Positions 9,212 to 19,354 of a DNA stretch of 64,000 nucleotides are shown here, one piece after another. The stretch comes from RUG13409 sp045546135. Lineage in GTDB: Bacteria > Bacillota > Clostridia > Peptostreptococcales > Anaerovoracaceae. Numbering within the stretch: the first letter of the stretch is position 1; the number at the start of each line of letters is the position of its first letter. The stretch spans positions 75,848-139,847 of the forward strand of contig JAZQCD010000006.1 in assembly GCA_045546135.1 (NCBI GenBank). Reading direction: 5' to 3'. A program made the position numbers and the translations under genes. The notes beneath the pieces were generated by a model that was given only the letters and a program-made list of their open reading frames with translations, ran no database searches and was not told the origin of the DNA.

Positions 9212-9736
9212 ATGAGTGAGATCAACAAGGTAACTGTCCTTATCTGCGGACAGGAATATACTCTTTCCACCGATATGCCGAGAGAGTATGTCATAAAGCT
9301 TGCCGACAAGGTAGATGCAAAAATGAAAGAAGTTTCAGGCGGTAACAACCAGTCACTTTCACAGACCGCTGTTCTTGCAGCCATGCTCATATCCGATGAA
9401 TACTACAATGAGAAGGACAGGACTGAGAAACTTGCTGCGCAGACAGCGGCCCTCGACAGGGATGCAAAGAACTATGAAGCCATGCTCGAAGAAGCTCAGA
9501 GAAGATTCGAAGCTTACAAAAAGGAGCAGGAAGAAGCTGCAGATAACCTTCGCAGCGTCATAGCTTCCCAGCAAGCTCGTCTTGACGATCATGAAAATGT
9601 TCCACCTGAAGCAGCTCAGAGGATAGAAGAACTTGAGAACCGCTGCAAGGATGTGGAGAGCAGCTTCTTCGATCTTCAGATGGAGAATATACGCCTTCAG
9701 AATGAACTGGAGAACTACAAGGATAAAGGATACTGA
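9212..9736 (+). CDS. zapA: ZapA-like cell division protein with long coiled coil
   Basis: A 174-residue cytoplasmic protein. Residues 1-75 (KVTVLICGQEYTLSTDMP, then AVLAAMLISDEYY) match ZapA, which bundles FtsZ filaments. Residues 80-170 are a continuous charged helix rich in Glu, Gln, Lys and Leu, so the protein is longer than the roughly 90-110 residues usual for ZapA. Such extended forms sit next to mutS2 in other Firmicutes. The AGAAAGGA site at 9197-9204 supports the start. It ends two bases before mutS2. Confidence 0.8.
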   Translation: MSEINKVTVLICGQEYTLSTDMPREYVIKLADKVDAKMKEVSGGNNQSLSQTAVLAAMLISDEYYNEKDRTEKLAAQTAALDRDAKNYEAMLEEAQRRFEAYKKEQEEAADNLRSVIASQQARLDDHENVPPEAAQRIEELENRCKDVESSFFDLQMENIRLQNELENYKDKGY

Positions 9737-9738
9737 TA

Positions 9739-12102
9739 ATGGATCCAAAGGCACTACGTGTTCTTGAATATGAAAAGATCATAGAGATGCTTTGCAAAGA
9801 GTGCAGCAGCAGTCTGACACGCGAAGATGCAAAGCATCTTTTGCCTTATGATGAACCAAATGACGTAAGGGAAGCTTTGGCCCAAACAGAGGAAGCATAT
9901 ACGGTCCTCATGCAAAAAGGAGCGCCTCCTCTTGGGAATTTTTATGATGTAGCAGGCCTTGCTCATCTTGCAGGAAAAGAGGGAGTTTTAAGTCATAGGC
10001 AGCTCCTTCAGGTCGCATACAACCTTCAGACTGCAAGAAAGACTGCTGCATTCCTGTCATCAGACCTTCCGGAGCTCCCGTATATAGACGGCCTTGTTTC
10101 AGCAATAGCCATTCTGAAAGGCCTTGAAGATGAGATCTACAGGTGCATCATCTCAGAAGATGAAATGGCTGATGATGCAAGTCCTGAGCTTTACCGTCTG
10201 AGAAAGGCAATCATAAAGCAAAATGAAAATATCAGGATCAAACTGAACCAGATAGTAGGATCCTCTGACAACAAGACCTTCCTTCAGGACGCCATAGTTA
10301 CTCAAAGGCAGGGAAGGTACGTAGTACCTGTAAAACTTGAGCACAAATCAAGGCTTCCGGGTATCGTTCACGATCAAAGCTCAAGCGGCCAGACTCTCTT
10401 CATTGAACCGACAGCTATAGTCAACATGAACAATGAACTAAGAGAGCTTGAGCTTAAAGAACACGAAGAGATAGCAAGGATACTTAGAGAACTCTCAGGA
10501 AGAGTAGGAGAAGACGAAGCTCAGATAAAGGGCAATCAAAGGGTCATGACAGCTCTTGATTTTGCTTTTGCAAAGGGAAGGCTTGCTGTCAATATGAACG
10601 GCATGAAGCCTGACATCAGCAATTCTTTCTATATAAATATCAGAAGGGGAAGACACCCACTGATCGATCCAAAAAAGGTCGTTCCCATAGATGTTTCGGT
10701 AGGAAAGGGCTACAGGACCTTGATAGTCACAGGTCCTAATACAGGAGGCAAGACAGTAACATTAAAGACCATAGGACTTCTTTGCCTCATGGCTCAGTCA
10801 GGCATGTTCATACCTGCATCAGACGGCACGATCATCCCTGTATTCTACAATGTCTTTGCAGACATAGGAGACGAGCAGAGCATAGAGCAAAGTCTTTCTA
10901 CATTCAGTTCTCATATGAACAACATAGTGAAGATAGTCAACGGAGCAAGCAAAGGAAATCTCGTGCTCCTCGATGAACTTGGAGCAGGGACAGATCCTAC
11001 AGAAGGCGCTGCCCTTGCCATGTCCATACTGACTCATCTGTTCGATAAAGGGGCGACAACGGTCGCGACTACTCACTATACAGAACTTAAGAAGTATGCC
11101 ATATCTACTCCCGGAGTACAAAACGCATCCATGGAGTTCAATGTGGAGACTCTGTCGCCAACATATAGGCTCATTATAGGGACTCCGGGCAAATCCAATG
11201 CCTTTGAGATATCACAAAAGCTGGGCCTTAAGAAAACTATCATAGAGCATGCTAAGATGCTCCTTGAATCAGGAGACATAGAATTCGAGGATGTTATCAC
11301 ATCTCTTGAAGGCGACCGAAAAGAGGCCGAAAAGAAGCTTGCTGAAGCAGAAGCCTTAAATGCGGAAATGAAAGCTCAGAAGGAGCGTTTTGACGTTCTG
11401 GAGGCAAAGCTCAATGAGAAGAGAGAAAAGTATATCTCTGATGCAAAGGAAGAAGCAAGAGAACTCATAGAGGAAGCAAGAGCCGAAGTCGAAGAGATAA
11501 GAGAAGCCATAAAGAATGCTCAAGTCTCAGACGAAGTAAGGAAGGCGGTAGAAGCAGGCAGGAGCGCTCTCAAAGCAAAGAAAGACAAATATGCTCAGCG
11601 CATGGAAAAGAAAGAAAACAACGCTGTTCCTAAAGCTGAAGACATAGCAATAGGCAAGAGAGTCAATGTTCTTTCAGTCGGACAAAAAGGAGAAGTCCTC
11701 ACTCTTCCCGATGATAAAGGAAACCTCCAGGTACAGGTCGGTTCCATGAGACTTACAGTCAGCCTTAAGGGCATCACTTTGGTCCAGGAGAACGTGACCG
11801 AAAAAGAAAGAGAAAAGATAAAATATTCAAAGCTTAAGACTGCCAAAGCCATGTCAGTTCCCATGTCCATCAATGTGGTCGGACAAAACCTTGATGATGC
11901 TACAATGAATGTGGATAAATACCTTGACGACGCATTCCTTGCAGGTCTTGAGACAGTGACCGTTATACACGGAAGAGGCGCAGGGATACTTAAAGCAGGC
12001 CTTCAAAAAATGTTCAGGACCCATAAACATGTTGCATCTTTTAGGTCAGGAGGATATAAAGAAGGCGGTGACGGCGTCACAGTCGTAACTCTGAAGCGGT
12101 AG
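9739..12102 (+). CDS. mutS2: MutS2, Smr-domain ATPase (ribosome rescue / recombination)
   Basis: A 787-residue MutS2. The N-terminal part is a MutS-type core and lever. The ATPase has Walker A GPNTGGKTVTLKT (about residue 332) and Walker B LVLLDELGAGTDPTEGAAL (about residue 412). A long coiled coil follows (about 520-640), then a KOW-like segment, and an Smr nuclease domain at the C-terminus (VIHGRGAGILKAGL). It lacks the mismatch-recognition domain of MutS. Family members suppress recombination and, in Bacillus, split collided ribosomes. It is co-directional with zapA. Confidence 0.95.
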   Translation: MDPKALRVLEYEKIIEMLCKECSSSLTREDAKHLLPYDEPNDVREALAQTEEAYTVLMQKGAPPLGNFYDVAGLAHLAGKEGVLSHRQLLQVAYNLQTARKTAAFLSSDLPELPYIDGLVSAIAILKGLEDEIYRCIISEDEMADDASPELYRLRKAIIKQNENIRIKLNQIVGSSDNKTFLQDAIVTQRQGRYVVPVKLEHKSRLPGIVHDQSSSGQTLFIEPTAIVNMNNELRELELKEHEEIARILRELSGRVGEDEAQIKGNQRVMTALDFAFAKGRLAVNMNGMKPDISNSFYINIRRGRHPLIDPKKVVPIDVSVGKGYRTLIVTGPNTGGKTVTLKTIGLLCLMAQSGMFIPASDGTIIPVFYNVFADIGDEQSIEQSLSTFSSHMNNIVKIVNGASKGNLVLLDELGAGTDPTEGAALAMSILTHLFDKGATTVATTHYTELKKYAISTPGVQNASMEFNVETLSPTYRLIIGTPGKSNAFEISQKLGLKKTIIEHAKMLLESGDIEFEDVITSLEGDRKEAEKKLAEAEALNAEMKAQKERFDVLEAKLNEKREKYISDAKEEARELIEEARAEVEEIREAIKNAQVSDEVRKAVEAGRSALKAKKDKYAQRMEKKENNAVPKAEDIAIGKRVNVLSVGQKGEVLTLPDDKGNLQVQVGSMRLTVSLKGITLVQENVTEKEREKIKYSKLKTAKAMSVPMSINVVGQNLDDATMNVDKYLDDAFLAGLETVTVIHGRGAGILKAGLQKMFRTHKHVASFRSGGYKEGGDGVTVVTLKR

Positions 12103-12208
12103 TATTAAGATTTTTATCATTTATATCGATTTAAATTACAATCACAACTTGAACGGTAACATTTAATTGACCGATAAATTTAATAAATCAAAACAGCGGA
12201 GAAAAAGA

Positions 12209-13990
12209 ATGATCAACGTAAAACAGCAGATCGCAGAAGTACTTGCAGCGCAGATCGAAGGAATGGACCCTTCTGAGATCGAAGGACTCATAGAGGTACC
12301 TTCAGATTCTTCTCTTGGTGACTACGCTTTCCCATGCTTTAAACTTGCAAAGCTTTTGAGAAAAGCACCTAATATGATAGCTGCAGACATTGCTTCAGCC
12401 ATCGGATCAAATGATATATTTGAAAAGGCCCAGCCTGTCAATGCCTATGTGAACATGTTCATGAAAAAAGGCGACATGGCAAAGACGACCATTTCATCAG
12501 TCCTTACAAAGGGCCCATCCTACGGAAGCAACGGGCAGGGAAATGGTGATACTGTCATAGTAGAGTACAGTTCCCCAAATATCGCTAAACCTTTCCACAT
12601 CGGTCACATCAGGACTACAGTCATAGGAAATGCTCTCGCAAACATCTATGACTTCCTTGGATACAAGGTCGTCAGGATCAATCACCTTGGTGACTACGGT
12701 ACCCAGTTCGGTAAGATGATAGTTGCCTACAGGCACTGGGGATCAAAGGAAGAAGTCGAAGCAGATCCCATAAAGACTCTTCTTGCATACTATGTCAAGT
12801 TCCATGAAGAGGCAGAAAAGGATCCCGAGCTTGAAGAGGAAGCAAGGAAAGCTTTCTATGATCTTGAGCACGGCGAAAAGGCTGAGACAGAGCTTTGGCA
12901 GTGGATAAGAGACGAGAGCCTCAAGGAATTCAGCAGAGTCTATGATATGCTCGGCATCAGTTTTGATTCCTATGCAGGAGAATCTTTCTATTCAGACAAG
13001 ATGCCTGCAGTCATAGAAGAACTCAAGGAAAAAGGACTCCTTCAGGAATCAAGAGGAGCTCAGATAGTAGATCTTGAAAAATACGGCATGCCGCCTGCCA
13101 TCATCACAAAGAGCGACGGAACATCCATCTACCTTACAAGAGACCTGGCAGCCGCTTTTTACAGAAAGAAGACCTACGATTTTTCAAAGTGTATCTACGT
13201 CGTTGCATCCCAGCAGGATCTTCACTTCCAGCAGCTCTTTAAAGTCATAGAACTCATGGGATATCCTTGGGCAAAGGATATGATCCATGTCAATTTCGGT
13301 ATGGTATCTCTTACGGAAGGAACTCTTTCCACAAGGCACGGAAGAGTGGTATTCCTTGAGGATGTACTCAACAAAGCCGTAGAAAAGACAAGAGAGATAA
13401 TCGTAGAAAAGGGCGTAAACACTGATCGTCTTGACGAAACTGCAAAGGTAGTCGGCATCGGAGCAGTAGTATTCAGAGAGCTTTCTGCAGGCCGTATCAA
13501 GGATTACGTGTTCGACTGGGACAAGGTCCTCAATTTTGACGGAGAGACAGGTCCTTACGTTCAGTATACACATGCAAGAGCAGCAAGCGTGCTTAGAAAT
13601 GCAGGAATAGATTCAAGTGCTCTAGTTGGACAGCCAAGTGCAGAGCATGGCAGTGGCAGCGAGCATAATGATGCAGATGTTCAGCTCCCATGGGATCCGG
13701 AGACCCTTGATTATTCCTTCCTTTCAGGAGATGCAGCATCAGAGCTTGTCAAAGAGCTTTATGCTTTCCCAGAGACTGTTGCAAAGGCAGCAGAAGACAA
13801 CGAACCTTCAACTGTGACTCGCTGCATCATAGACATAGCACAAAGCTTCAACAAGTTCTATCATGACGAACACATCATAGTAGATAACGAAGCAGAAAAG
13901 AATGCAAAACTCGCTCTTACAGCAGCGAGTAAACAGGTCATAGCCAACGGTCTTAGGCTCCTTGGCATGATCGCTCCCGAAAAGATGTAG
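12209..13990 (+). CDS. argS: Arginine-tRNA ligase
   Basis: A 593-residue class I synthetase that charges tRNA-Arg. The HIGH box is seen in KPFHIGHIRT (about residue 128). The KMSKS position is occupied by GTLSTRHGRVV, as in many ArgRS that lack a canonical KMSKS. The DALR-type anticodon domain is C-terminal. A frame extension to TTG 12167 exists, but GGAG at 12199-12202 places the start at ATG 12209. An insert rich in Ser, Gly and His (about residues 470-490) precedes the C-terminal domain. Bases 12103-12208 hold no clear promoter or T-box. Confidence 0.95.
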   Translation: MINVKQQIAEVLAAQIEGMDPSEIEGLIEVPSDSSLGDYAFPCFKLAKLLRKAPNMIAADIASAIGSNDIFEKAQPVNAYVNMFMKKGDMAKTTISSVLTKGPSYGSNGQGNGDTVIVEYSSPNIAKPFHIGHIRTTVIGNALANIYDFLGYKVVRINHLGDYGTQFGKMIVAYRHWGSKEEVEADPIKTLLAYYVKFHEEAEKDPELEEEARKAFYDLEHGEKAETELWQWIRDESLKEFSRVYDMLGISFDSYAGESFYSDKMPAVIEELKEKGLLQESRGAQIVDLEKYGMPPAIITKSDGTSIYLTRDLAAAFYRKKTYDFSKCIYVVASQQDLHFQQLFKVIELMGYPWAKDMIHVNFGMVSLTEGTLSTRHGRVVFLEDVLNKAVEKTREIIVEKGVNTDRLDETAKVVGIGAVVFRELSAGRIKDYVFDWDKVLNFDGETGPYVQYTHARAASVLRNAGIDSSALVGQPSAEHGSGSEHNDADVQLPWDPETLDYSFLSGDAASELVKELYAFPETVAKAAEDNEPSTVTRCIIDIAQSFNKFYHDEHIIVDNEAEKNAKLALTAASKQVIANGLRLLGMIAPEKM

Positions 13991-14147
13991 TTGCTGTTTG
14001 CTCCCATAGGATTTGCTTCAAAAATTTTTGCTGCAAGCCTTTATTCATATAGTTTGATTAATCAAGAATAAAGATCTGTGTAAGCATTAGCAAAAGTTTA
14101 ACGGATTTTATATATTTCTAAATAAATATATCGTTTGCATTTTAATA

Positions 14148-15152
14148 ATGGTTGAACTAAAAAAATATTTAACAACAGAAATTAAAGGCTTCCTCTTTAC
14201 AGAACTCAATGAGGATTTTCTTGACAGCAGCGACCTCAGTTTCCTCATACAGGTACCCATTCCCATCAAGCAGGAAGATTTAAAGGACTTTACTAAGGAC
14301 GGTCTTTCGACTACAAAGATTGCCGATAATATGGCCATAGTCCTTGGCGCTGATATGGAGTTCAAGTATGCTCCTTTCTATATCCGCTACCTTAGGAAAC
14401 TATTTGATGAAAAACTTGTCATGGTCTTCTGCGATCAGGCAGAAAAACTCATCTTAAAAGATGAGTACAGAAAGGCCATTTGCTATTTACGGGCAGCCTT
14501 GCAGCTCGATCCAAACGGACTTCAGTCCATGTATTGCTATGCCAACGGATGCCGTATATGGTATCAATCCATGGAAGGAACAGACGACGAAGAACTTATC
14601 AGTTTGCTCAAAGCCGATGCAAATGAGTATTTCTCTCATGTGACCAACATGTATCCTGATTTTGCTCCTGCCTGGTACTTCCTTGGTTTTGCTTACCTTA
14701 ATGCAGGAGCATATACAAAGGCAAGCCTTGCTTTCAAGCACTATATTGCAAACGCTGACGGACAGCCGGAAGAGGATATCAAGGAAGTAAAGGAAAGGCT
14801 CGATGAACTCGAAGATCCTATAAAGATAGAGGAGGGGAAGAACCTTCTCATGGCTGGGAGGATAGAGGAGGCTCTCCGGATACTTGAACCTTATGTTGAT
14901 ACAAAGTATTCAAAATGGTGGCCTCTTCATTTCTATCTCGCAGTTGCATATGAAAACCTCGGGCACGAGCCTGAGGCCATAGAAGGATATCTCAAGGTCC
15001 TTTCTCTTAATCCTTCAAACTATGACGCCATGGTAGCTCTTTCAGAGCTTTACGAAAGTGTCGGGGATGAAGAAAAGGCAAGGAAGTATTCTGAAAAAGC
15101 AAAGATAGTCCTTGCAAACAACGGCAAAGCAGTCAGCGACACATTAAGCTAG
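14148..15152 (+). CDS. Tetratricopeptide-repeat protein, function unknown
   Basis: A 334-residue soluble protein with no signal peptide. The C-terminal two thirds hold TPR units, for example YRKAICYLRAALQLDPNG, YTKASLAFKHYIANADG and PEAIEGYLKVLSLNPSNY. The N-terminal 100 residues are not recognised. No ribosome site is visible before ATG 14148, so the true start could be internal. Bases 13991-14147 are AT-rich and no clear terminator for argS is seen there. TPR proteins mostly act as scaffolds; no partner is evident here. Confidence 0.65.
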   Translation: MVELKKYLTTEIKGFLFTELNEDFLDSSDLSFLIQVPIPIKQEDLKDFTKDGLSTTKIADNMAIVLGADMEFKYAPFYIRYLRKLFDEKLVMVFCDQAEKLILKDEYRKAICYLRAALQLDPNGLQSMYCYANGCRIWYQSMEGTDDEELISLLKADANEYFSHVTNMYPDFAPAWYFLGFAYLNAGAYTKASLAFKHYIANADGQPEEDIKEVKERLDELEDPIKIEEGKNLLMAGRIEEALRILEPYVDTKYSKWWPLHFYLAVAYENLGHEPEAIEGYLKVLSLNPSNYDAMVALSELYESVGDEEKARKYSEKAKIVLANNGKAVSDTLS

Positions 15153-15266
15153 ATGACTGTTATTCACATTATTCGCATGCTCTTTTATCTATTTTCCTAG
15201 AGCAACGCTAAATAACGGGGTCACAAGTATCAGTTCAAGATATTTTATAAACAGGAATAAAAGAAT

Positions 15267-16133
15267 ATGATAACTTTAAAAAACAGCAAAGGAATGGTGC
15301 TTCACCTCAATAAAAAAGGTGCAGCTGTAGACGAACTTTGGATGGGGAAGACACGCCTTGCCACAAAAGGCGTCACAGTCGGAAGATATGCAAACCGCAT
15401 AGCTCACGGCAGGTTCACCATAGGTGATACCATGTATCAGCTCACTACAAATGAGAACGGAAACACTCTTCACGGAGGCAAGGATCGTTTTCAGACAAGG
15501 GACTTTAGAGCAGAAATGTACGACATGTGGGATATAGTCACAAACGATGAAAGCGATGCTGCATCCGTTGTCTTTTCTCTCACATCCGTAGACGGCGATC
15601 AGGGCTTCCCCGGTAAGCTGACCCTTAGAGTCCGCTATGAACTCACTGACAATAACGAACTCGTCATCAAGTATGAGGCAAAGAGCGACAAAGATACTGT
15701 AGTCAATTTTACCAATCATTCATACTTTAACCTAAACGGAGGAGGAGTTGTTAAGGATCACATCCTTTGGGTCGACACCAATGCATATACAGAAGTAGAT
15801 GAGGATCTCATACCCACAGGACGCATCCTTCCTACAGAAGGCACATCCTTTGACCTCATACAAGGCGGCCAGTATCTGACTGACCTTGATACGAACTTTG
15901 TCCTCAACGGAACAGGACTCAGAAGAGTTGCTGAACTTAAAGGTCTAAAGAGCGGTATAACCATGGAATGCTTTACTGACCAGCCGGGACTTCAGGTATA
16001 TAACACAGCAGGTGAGATATGCCTTGAGACTCAGCATTTCCCTGATTCTCCGAACCATGAGAACTTCCCGTCAACACTTCTTAAAGCAGGCGAAGTATTC
16101 AAAAGCACGACCATTTACAAGTTCTCAAAATAG
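15267..16133 (+). CDS. galM: Aldose 1-epimerase (galactose mutarotase family)
   Basis: A 288-residue cytoplasmic enzyme predicted to interconvert alpha and beta anomers of hexoses. Family catalytic regions are seen: GNTLHGG (about residue 70), FTNHSYFNLNG (about residue 150, catalytic His) and CLETQHFPDSPNH (about residue 253, catalytic Glu). It is about 50 residues shorter than the Escherichia GalM, mostly at the N-terminus, which is common in Firmicutes. Substrate is unknown because no sugar operon surrounds it. Confidence 0.85.
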   Translation: MITLKNSKGMVLHLNKKGAAVDELWMGKTRLATKGVTVGRYANRIAHGRFTIGDTMYQLTTNENGNTLHGGKDRFQTRDFRAEMYDMWDIVTNDESDAASVVFSLTSVDGDQGFPGKLTLRVRYELTDNNELVIKYEAKSDKDTVVNFTNHSYFNLNGGGVVKDHILWVDTNAYTEVDEDLIPTGRILPTEGTSFDLIQGGQYLTDLDTNFVLNGTGLRRVAELKGLKSGITMECFTDQPGLQVYNTAGEICLETQHFPDSPNHENFPSTLLKAGEVFKSTTIYKFSK

Positions 16134-16156
16134 AGGAGAGATCAGATAATAGATAG

Positions 16157-16243
16157 ATGAGATACGCAATATACGGCGCAGGCTCCTTGGGCACAGTCCT
16201 TGGAGCTTTTTTTGCGTTCCTACACCCATTAACGACAGGATAG
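16157..16243 (+). pseudogene. Remnant of a ketopantoate reductase-like gene
   Basis: A 28-codon frame reads MRYAIYGAGSLGTVLGAFF and then degenerates to a TAG. The first 19 residues match the start of PanE/ApbA-type dehydrogenases, with the NAD(P)-binding GxGxxG. GAGGAG lies just upstream, at 16133-16138. The rest of a normal 300-residue protein is absent. The same bases form a weak hairpin followed by seven T (GCTCC 16182-16186, GGAGC 16202-16206), which may now end the galM transcript. Identification rests on a short motif. Confidence 0.5.
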
Positions 16244-16253
16244 TTGATATCTT

Positions 16254-16279
16254 AAAAAAAGAGGAGAGCGGCGCTCTCC
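16254..16279 (-). terminator. Intrinsic terminator for the P-type ATPase gene
   Basis: Read on the minus strand, GGAGAGC pairs with GCTCTCC (16263-16269 and 16273-16279) around a 3-base loop, followed by seven T. It lies about 120 bases beyond the ATPase stop. Confidence 0.75.
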
Positions 16280-16396
16280 CCATTTCAAAAAGTAATCTAG
16301 ATCTATTTGATGATCTCTTGTTTTAATATCACCGAGTGTTGAACTTGAAATAAGTTTACTCATTCACCGGTCGTTCTATAACCGACCACTCAACAA

Positions 16397-19108
16397 TTAT
16401 TTTTTTCTCACAGCCCTATGCATAGCTTTACCTATCTCAAATACAGGGAATATGGTAAGTGCAAGGCCGATGGAGATCAGGAGTTCCCTTGTCTGGAAAG
16501 TTCCCGGCATTACATTGAAGACTTCCTGAAGTCCCGGCATGTAGATGGCGATAAGTGTGAGCACTATCGTTACTGCAGATGCTCCTACAAGCCACCAGTT
16601 GGTGTTCTTGAGAAGGTTCTTTGAGAATATGGAACCAGTTCTTGATCTCATGTTTATAGCGCAGAACATCTCACTGAAGTTGACTGTAAGGAATGCCATA
16701 GCCATGGCGTTCACGCATGTCGTTCCCTTGAATACTCCTGCAAAGGATCCGAATTCAAGGTGATATCCGATGAAGTAGGATGCCAGCTCTACCAGTGCGA
16801 TGTAGATTCCCTGCCATACCATGTCGATTCCTGCTCCGCCTGCAAAGATACCGTCTGAAGAGCTTCTTGGCTTTCTTCTCATTACATCCGGTTCAGCTTT
16901 TTCAGTACCAAGAGCAAGTCCCGGCAGAGAGTCTGTTACCATGTTGACCCAAAGGAGGCTGACAGGAGTCAGGATCTTGAAGTTGAGTATGGAAGATATG
17001 AACATGATCAAAACTTCAGACATGTTGGTGGACAGCTGGAACTGGAGGACCTTCATGACATTGTCGTAGATCTTTCTTCCTTCTTCAACAGCGTTGACTA
17101 TGGTCGCGAAGTTGTCGTCTGCAAGGACCATGTCAGCTGCGCCCTTAGTAACGTCGGTACCGGTTATACCCATTCCGACGCCTATGTCAGCAGATTTTAT
17201 GGAAGGAGCATCGTTTACGCCGTCTCCGGTCATGGCTGTTACCATGCCCTGTGCCTGCCATGCATCTACTATCCTTGATTTATGTTCAGGCTGTACTCTT
17301 GCGTATACAGAATATCTTCTGACGAGTTCTATGAGTTCTTCGTCTGTATATTTGTCGAGCTCAGCGCCTTCCATCGCTTCTTCGGCGCTTTCGATTATTC
17401 CAAGCTCTTTTCCTATTGCGATAGCAGTATCCTTGCTGTCGCCTGTGATCATGATAGGCTTGATACCTGCTTTGCGGCATTCTTCTATAGCCTTGTAGAC
17501 TTCAGGACGGCAGGGGTCGATCATTCCTGTCAGTCCTATGAATGTCATATCCTGCTCAAGGTCTTCAGGTTCGAAGGATGAAGGCTTAGAATCATATTTT
17601 CTGTATGCAGCGGAGAGAACTCTCAGCGCTCTGTCTGAATATGACTTTACGACGTTGAGTATCTCTTTTCTTCTTTCCTCGGTCATCGGGACTACCTTGC
17701 CGCCTTCGTCAAGATAGGAAGAGCAGAGCTTTACTACTACGTCAGGAGCTCCTTTTGTATACTGAATGATCTCGTTTGCGCTTTGATGTACTGTAGACAT
17801 CATCTTTCTTAAGGAGTCGAAAGGAGCTTCTCCGATCCTTGGCTGTTCTTCGACCAGTTTGTAGCGTGGGAATCCTATCTTAAATGCGTAGTTTACAAGA
17901 GCTGCTTCTGTAGGTTCACCTGTTGATGACTCTTCGCCTTCGCTGATGGTAGCATCAGAGCAAAGTGCCATAGCATAAGCAAGAAGTCTTTCGTCGTTTG
18001 TATAGTGCTCGACTACGGTCATCTTGTTCTGAGTTAGGGTACCTGTCTTGTCAGAGCATATTATCTGTGTGCATCCCAAAGTCTCAACAGCAGTAAGCTT
18101 TCTGATGAGAGCCTGCCTCTTTGACATGGATGTTACGCCTATGGACAGTACTATGGTCACGACTGCAGGAAGGCCTTCAGGTATAGCTGCAACTGCAAGA
18201 GCGATAGCTGCTACGAATGTATTTATGGCAGTATTTCCGAGCATTCCCCAGGAGAAGGGCTGTCCGCTTAAGAAAACTCCCTGGATTATTCCTACTGCAA
18301 ATACTACTGCGCATATGATGAGGACCAGTTTCGTGAGGAAGAGTGACAGTTCTGCAAGCTTCTTTTGAAGCGGAGTCTGTTCATTCTCTGCCTTGCTGAG
18401 AGCTTCAGCGATCTTTCCCATCTCCGTATCCATACCGGTGGCGACGACTACAGCTTTTCCTCTGCCGTAAACTATGGTAGATCCGCTGTAGATCATATTC
18501 TTTCTGTCACCAAGTGGAACCGTACCGTCCTTGCCCATGAGAGCATTTACTATCTTTGTTACAGGCATAGATTCACCTGTAAGCGCAGATTCTTCAGCTT
18601 TCATGCTGTAGGATTCGAGTACACGGCAGTCTGCAGGAACTGCATCGCCTGCTTCAAGTAGCAGTATGTCTCCGACTACGACGTCTTCGCTCTTTAAGAC
18701 CTCCATCTTGCCATTGCGAAGGACTTTAGATGTTGCTGCAGTCATCTCCATAAGGGCATCCATTGCTGCTTCTGCCTTGTTTTCCTGAAGCAGACTCATG
18801 AATGTGTTGATGATGACTACTGCCAGGATGACGATGACGTCTGCGAAATCTCTAAGGGTAGGTTTTCCTCCGGTCTCAAGTACTGTGACCAAAGCCTGTA
18901 CGACTGCTGCAGCAATGAGCATGATGATCATTGGATCTGCAAGAGTCTTAACGAACTTCTTAAAGAGACTTTCCTTGTGGGCTTCCTTCAGCTTGTTCTT
19001 GCCGTTTTCTTTGAGCCTTCTTGCGGCTTCTTCTGCTGTAAGTCCGTTGACAGATGATGACTTCACATCTTTAAGGACTTGCTGGGATTCTTCTGAATAG
19101 AAATTCAA
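16397..19108 (-). CDS. P-type metal cation ATPase (Ca2+/Mn2+ exporter class, P2A)
   Basis: A 903-residue membrane pump. Visible are TGES (actuator, about 177), PEGLP in helix M4 (about 310), DKTGTLTQNKM with the phosphorylated Asp (about 353), TGDGVNDAPS, and a six-helix C-terminal part. The M4 motif VAAIPEGLPA fits the SERCA-like Ca2+ group. The start is taken as TTG 19108-19106, eight bases after GGAGG; an upstream TTG at 19123 would overlap that site. A yybP-ykoY-like leader with a terminator stands upstream, and in other bacteria such leaders respond to Mn2+. I therefore infer Mn2+ (or Ca2+) efflux. Confidence 0.88.
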   Translation of the reverse strand: MNFYSEESQQVLKDVKSSSVNGLTAEEAARRLKENGKNKLKEAHKESLFKKFVKTLADPMIIMLIAAAVVQALVTVLETGGKPTLRDFADVIVILAVVIINTFMSLLQENKAEAAMDALMEMTAATSKVLRNGKMEVLKSEDVVVGDILLLEAGDAVPADCRVLESYSMKAEESALTGESMPVTKIVNALMGKDGTVPLGDRKNMIYSGSTIVYGRGKAVVVATGMDTEMGKIAEALSKAENEQTPLQKKLAELSLFLTKLVLIICAVVFAVGIIQGVFLSGQPFSWGMLGNTAINTFVAAIALAVAAIPEGLPAVVTIVLSIGVTSMSKRQALIRKLTAVETLGCTQIICSDKTGTLTQNKMTVVEHYTNDERLLAYAMALCSDATISEGEESSTGEPTEAALVNYAFKIGFPRYKLVEEQPRIGEAPFDSLRKMMSTVHQSANEIIQYTKGAPDVVVKLCSSYLDEGGKVVPMTEERRKEILNVVKSYSDRALRVLSAAYRKYDSKPSSFEPEDLEQDMTFIGLTGMIDPCRPEVYKAIEECRKAGIKPIMITGDSKDTAIAIGKELGIIESAEEAMEGAELDKYTDEELIELVRRYSVYARVQPEHKSRIVDAWQAQGMVTAMTGDGVNDAPSIKSADIGVGMGITGTDVTKGAADMVLADDNFATIVNAVEEGRKIYDNVMKVLQFQLSTNMSEVLIMFISSILNFKILTPVSLLWVNMVTDSLPGLALGTEKAEPDVMRRKPRSSSDGIFAGGAGIDMVWQGIYIALVELASYFIGYHLEFGSFAGVFKGTTCVNAMAMAFLTVNFSEMFCAINMRSRTGSIFSKNLLKNTNWWLVGASAVTIVLTLIAIYMPGLQEVFNVMPGTFQTRELLISIGLALTIFPVFEIGKAMHRAVRKK

Positions 19109-19282
19109 ATTCTTTTCCTCCAATTGTTATGTTTAGTTACAGACCCAACGAACCGAGCTGGCTGCAGCCTGGCCGATAGCCTGTAAAGTTTGAACGATAC
19201 TAGCTGTTTTTAAGTTTCTTGCCCTCTTTTTGTTTTTAGTTCTTTAGAATCTGTTTTTATATCCTTAAGACTTTTAGTCCCT

Positions 19283-19315
19283 AAAAAACAAAAAACAGGC
19301 ACTCCGTGCGCCTGT
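19283..19315 (-). terminator. Attenuator terminator in the ATPase leader
   Basis: On the minus strand, ACAGGC pairs with GCCTGT (19310-19315 with 19295-19300), the stem continues with a small bulge, and then come T6-G-T6. It lies between the aptamer-like element and the ATPase gene, so it can act as a conditional terminator. Confidence 0.7.
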
Positions 19316-19354
19316 ACCATAAAGGGAAAGGGGACTTATGCACGGTCTTCATGC

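Noticed and set aside
12167..12208. N-terminal extension of ArgRS from TTG 12167
   Set aside because: The ribosome site GGAG is placed for ATG 12209, and the ArgRS family starts near there.
12103..12208. T-box leader for argS (and for pheS)
   Set aside because: The gap before argS is too short for one, and no AGGGTGGNACCGCG-like antiterminator motif or terminator is seen upstream of either synthetase gene.
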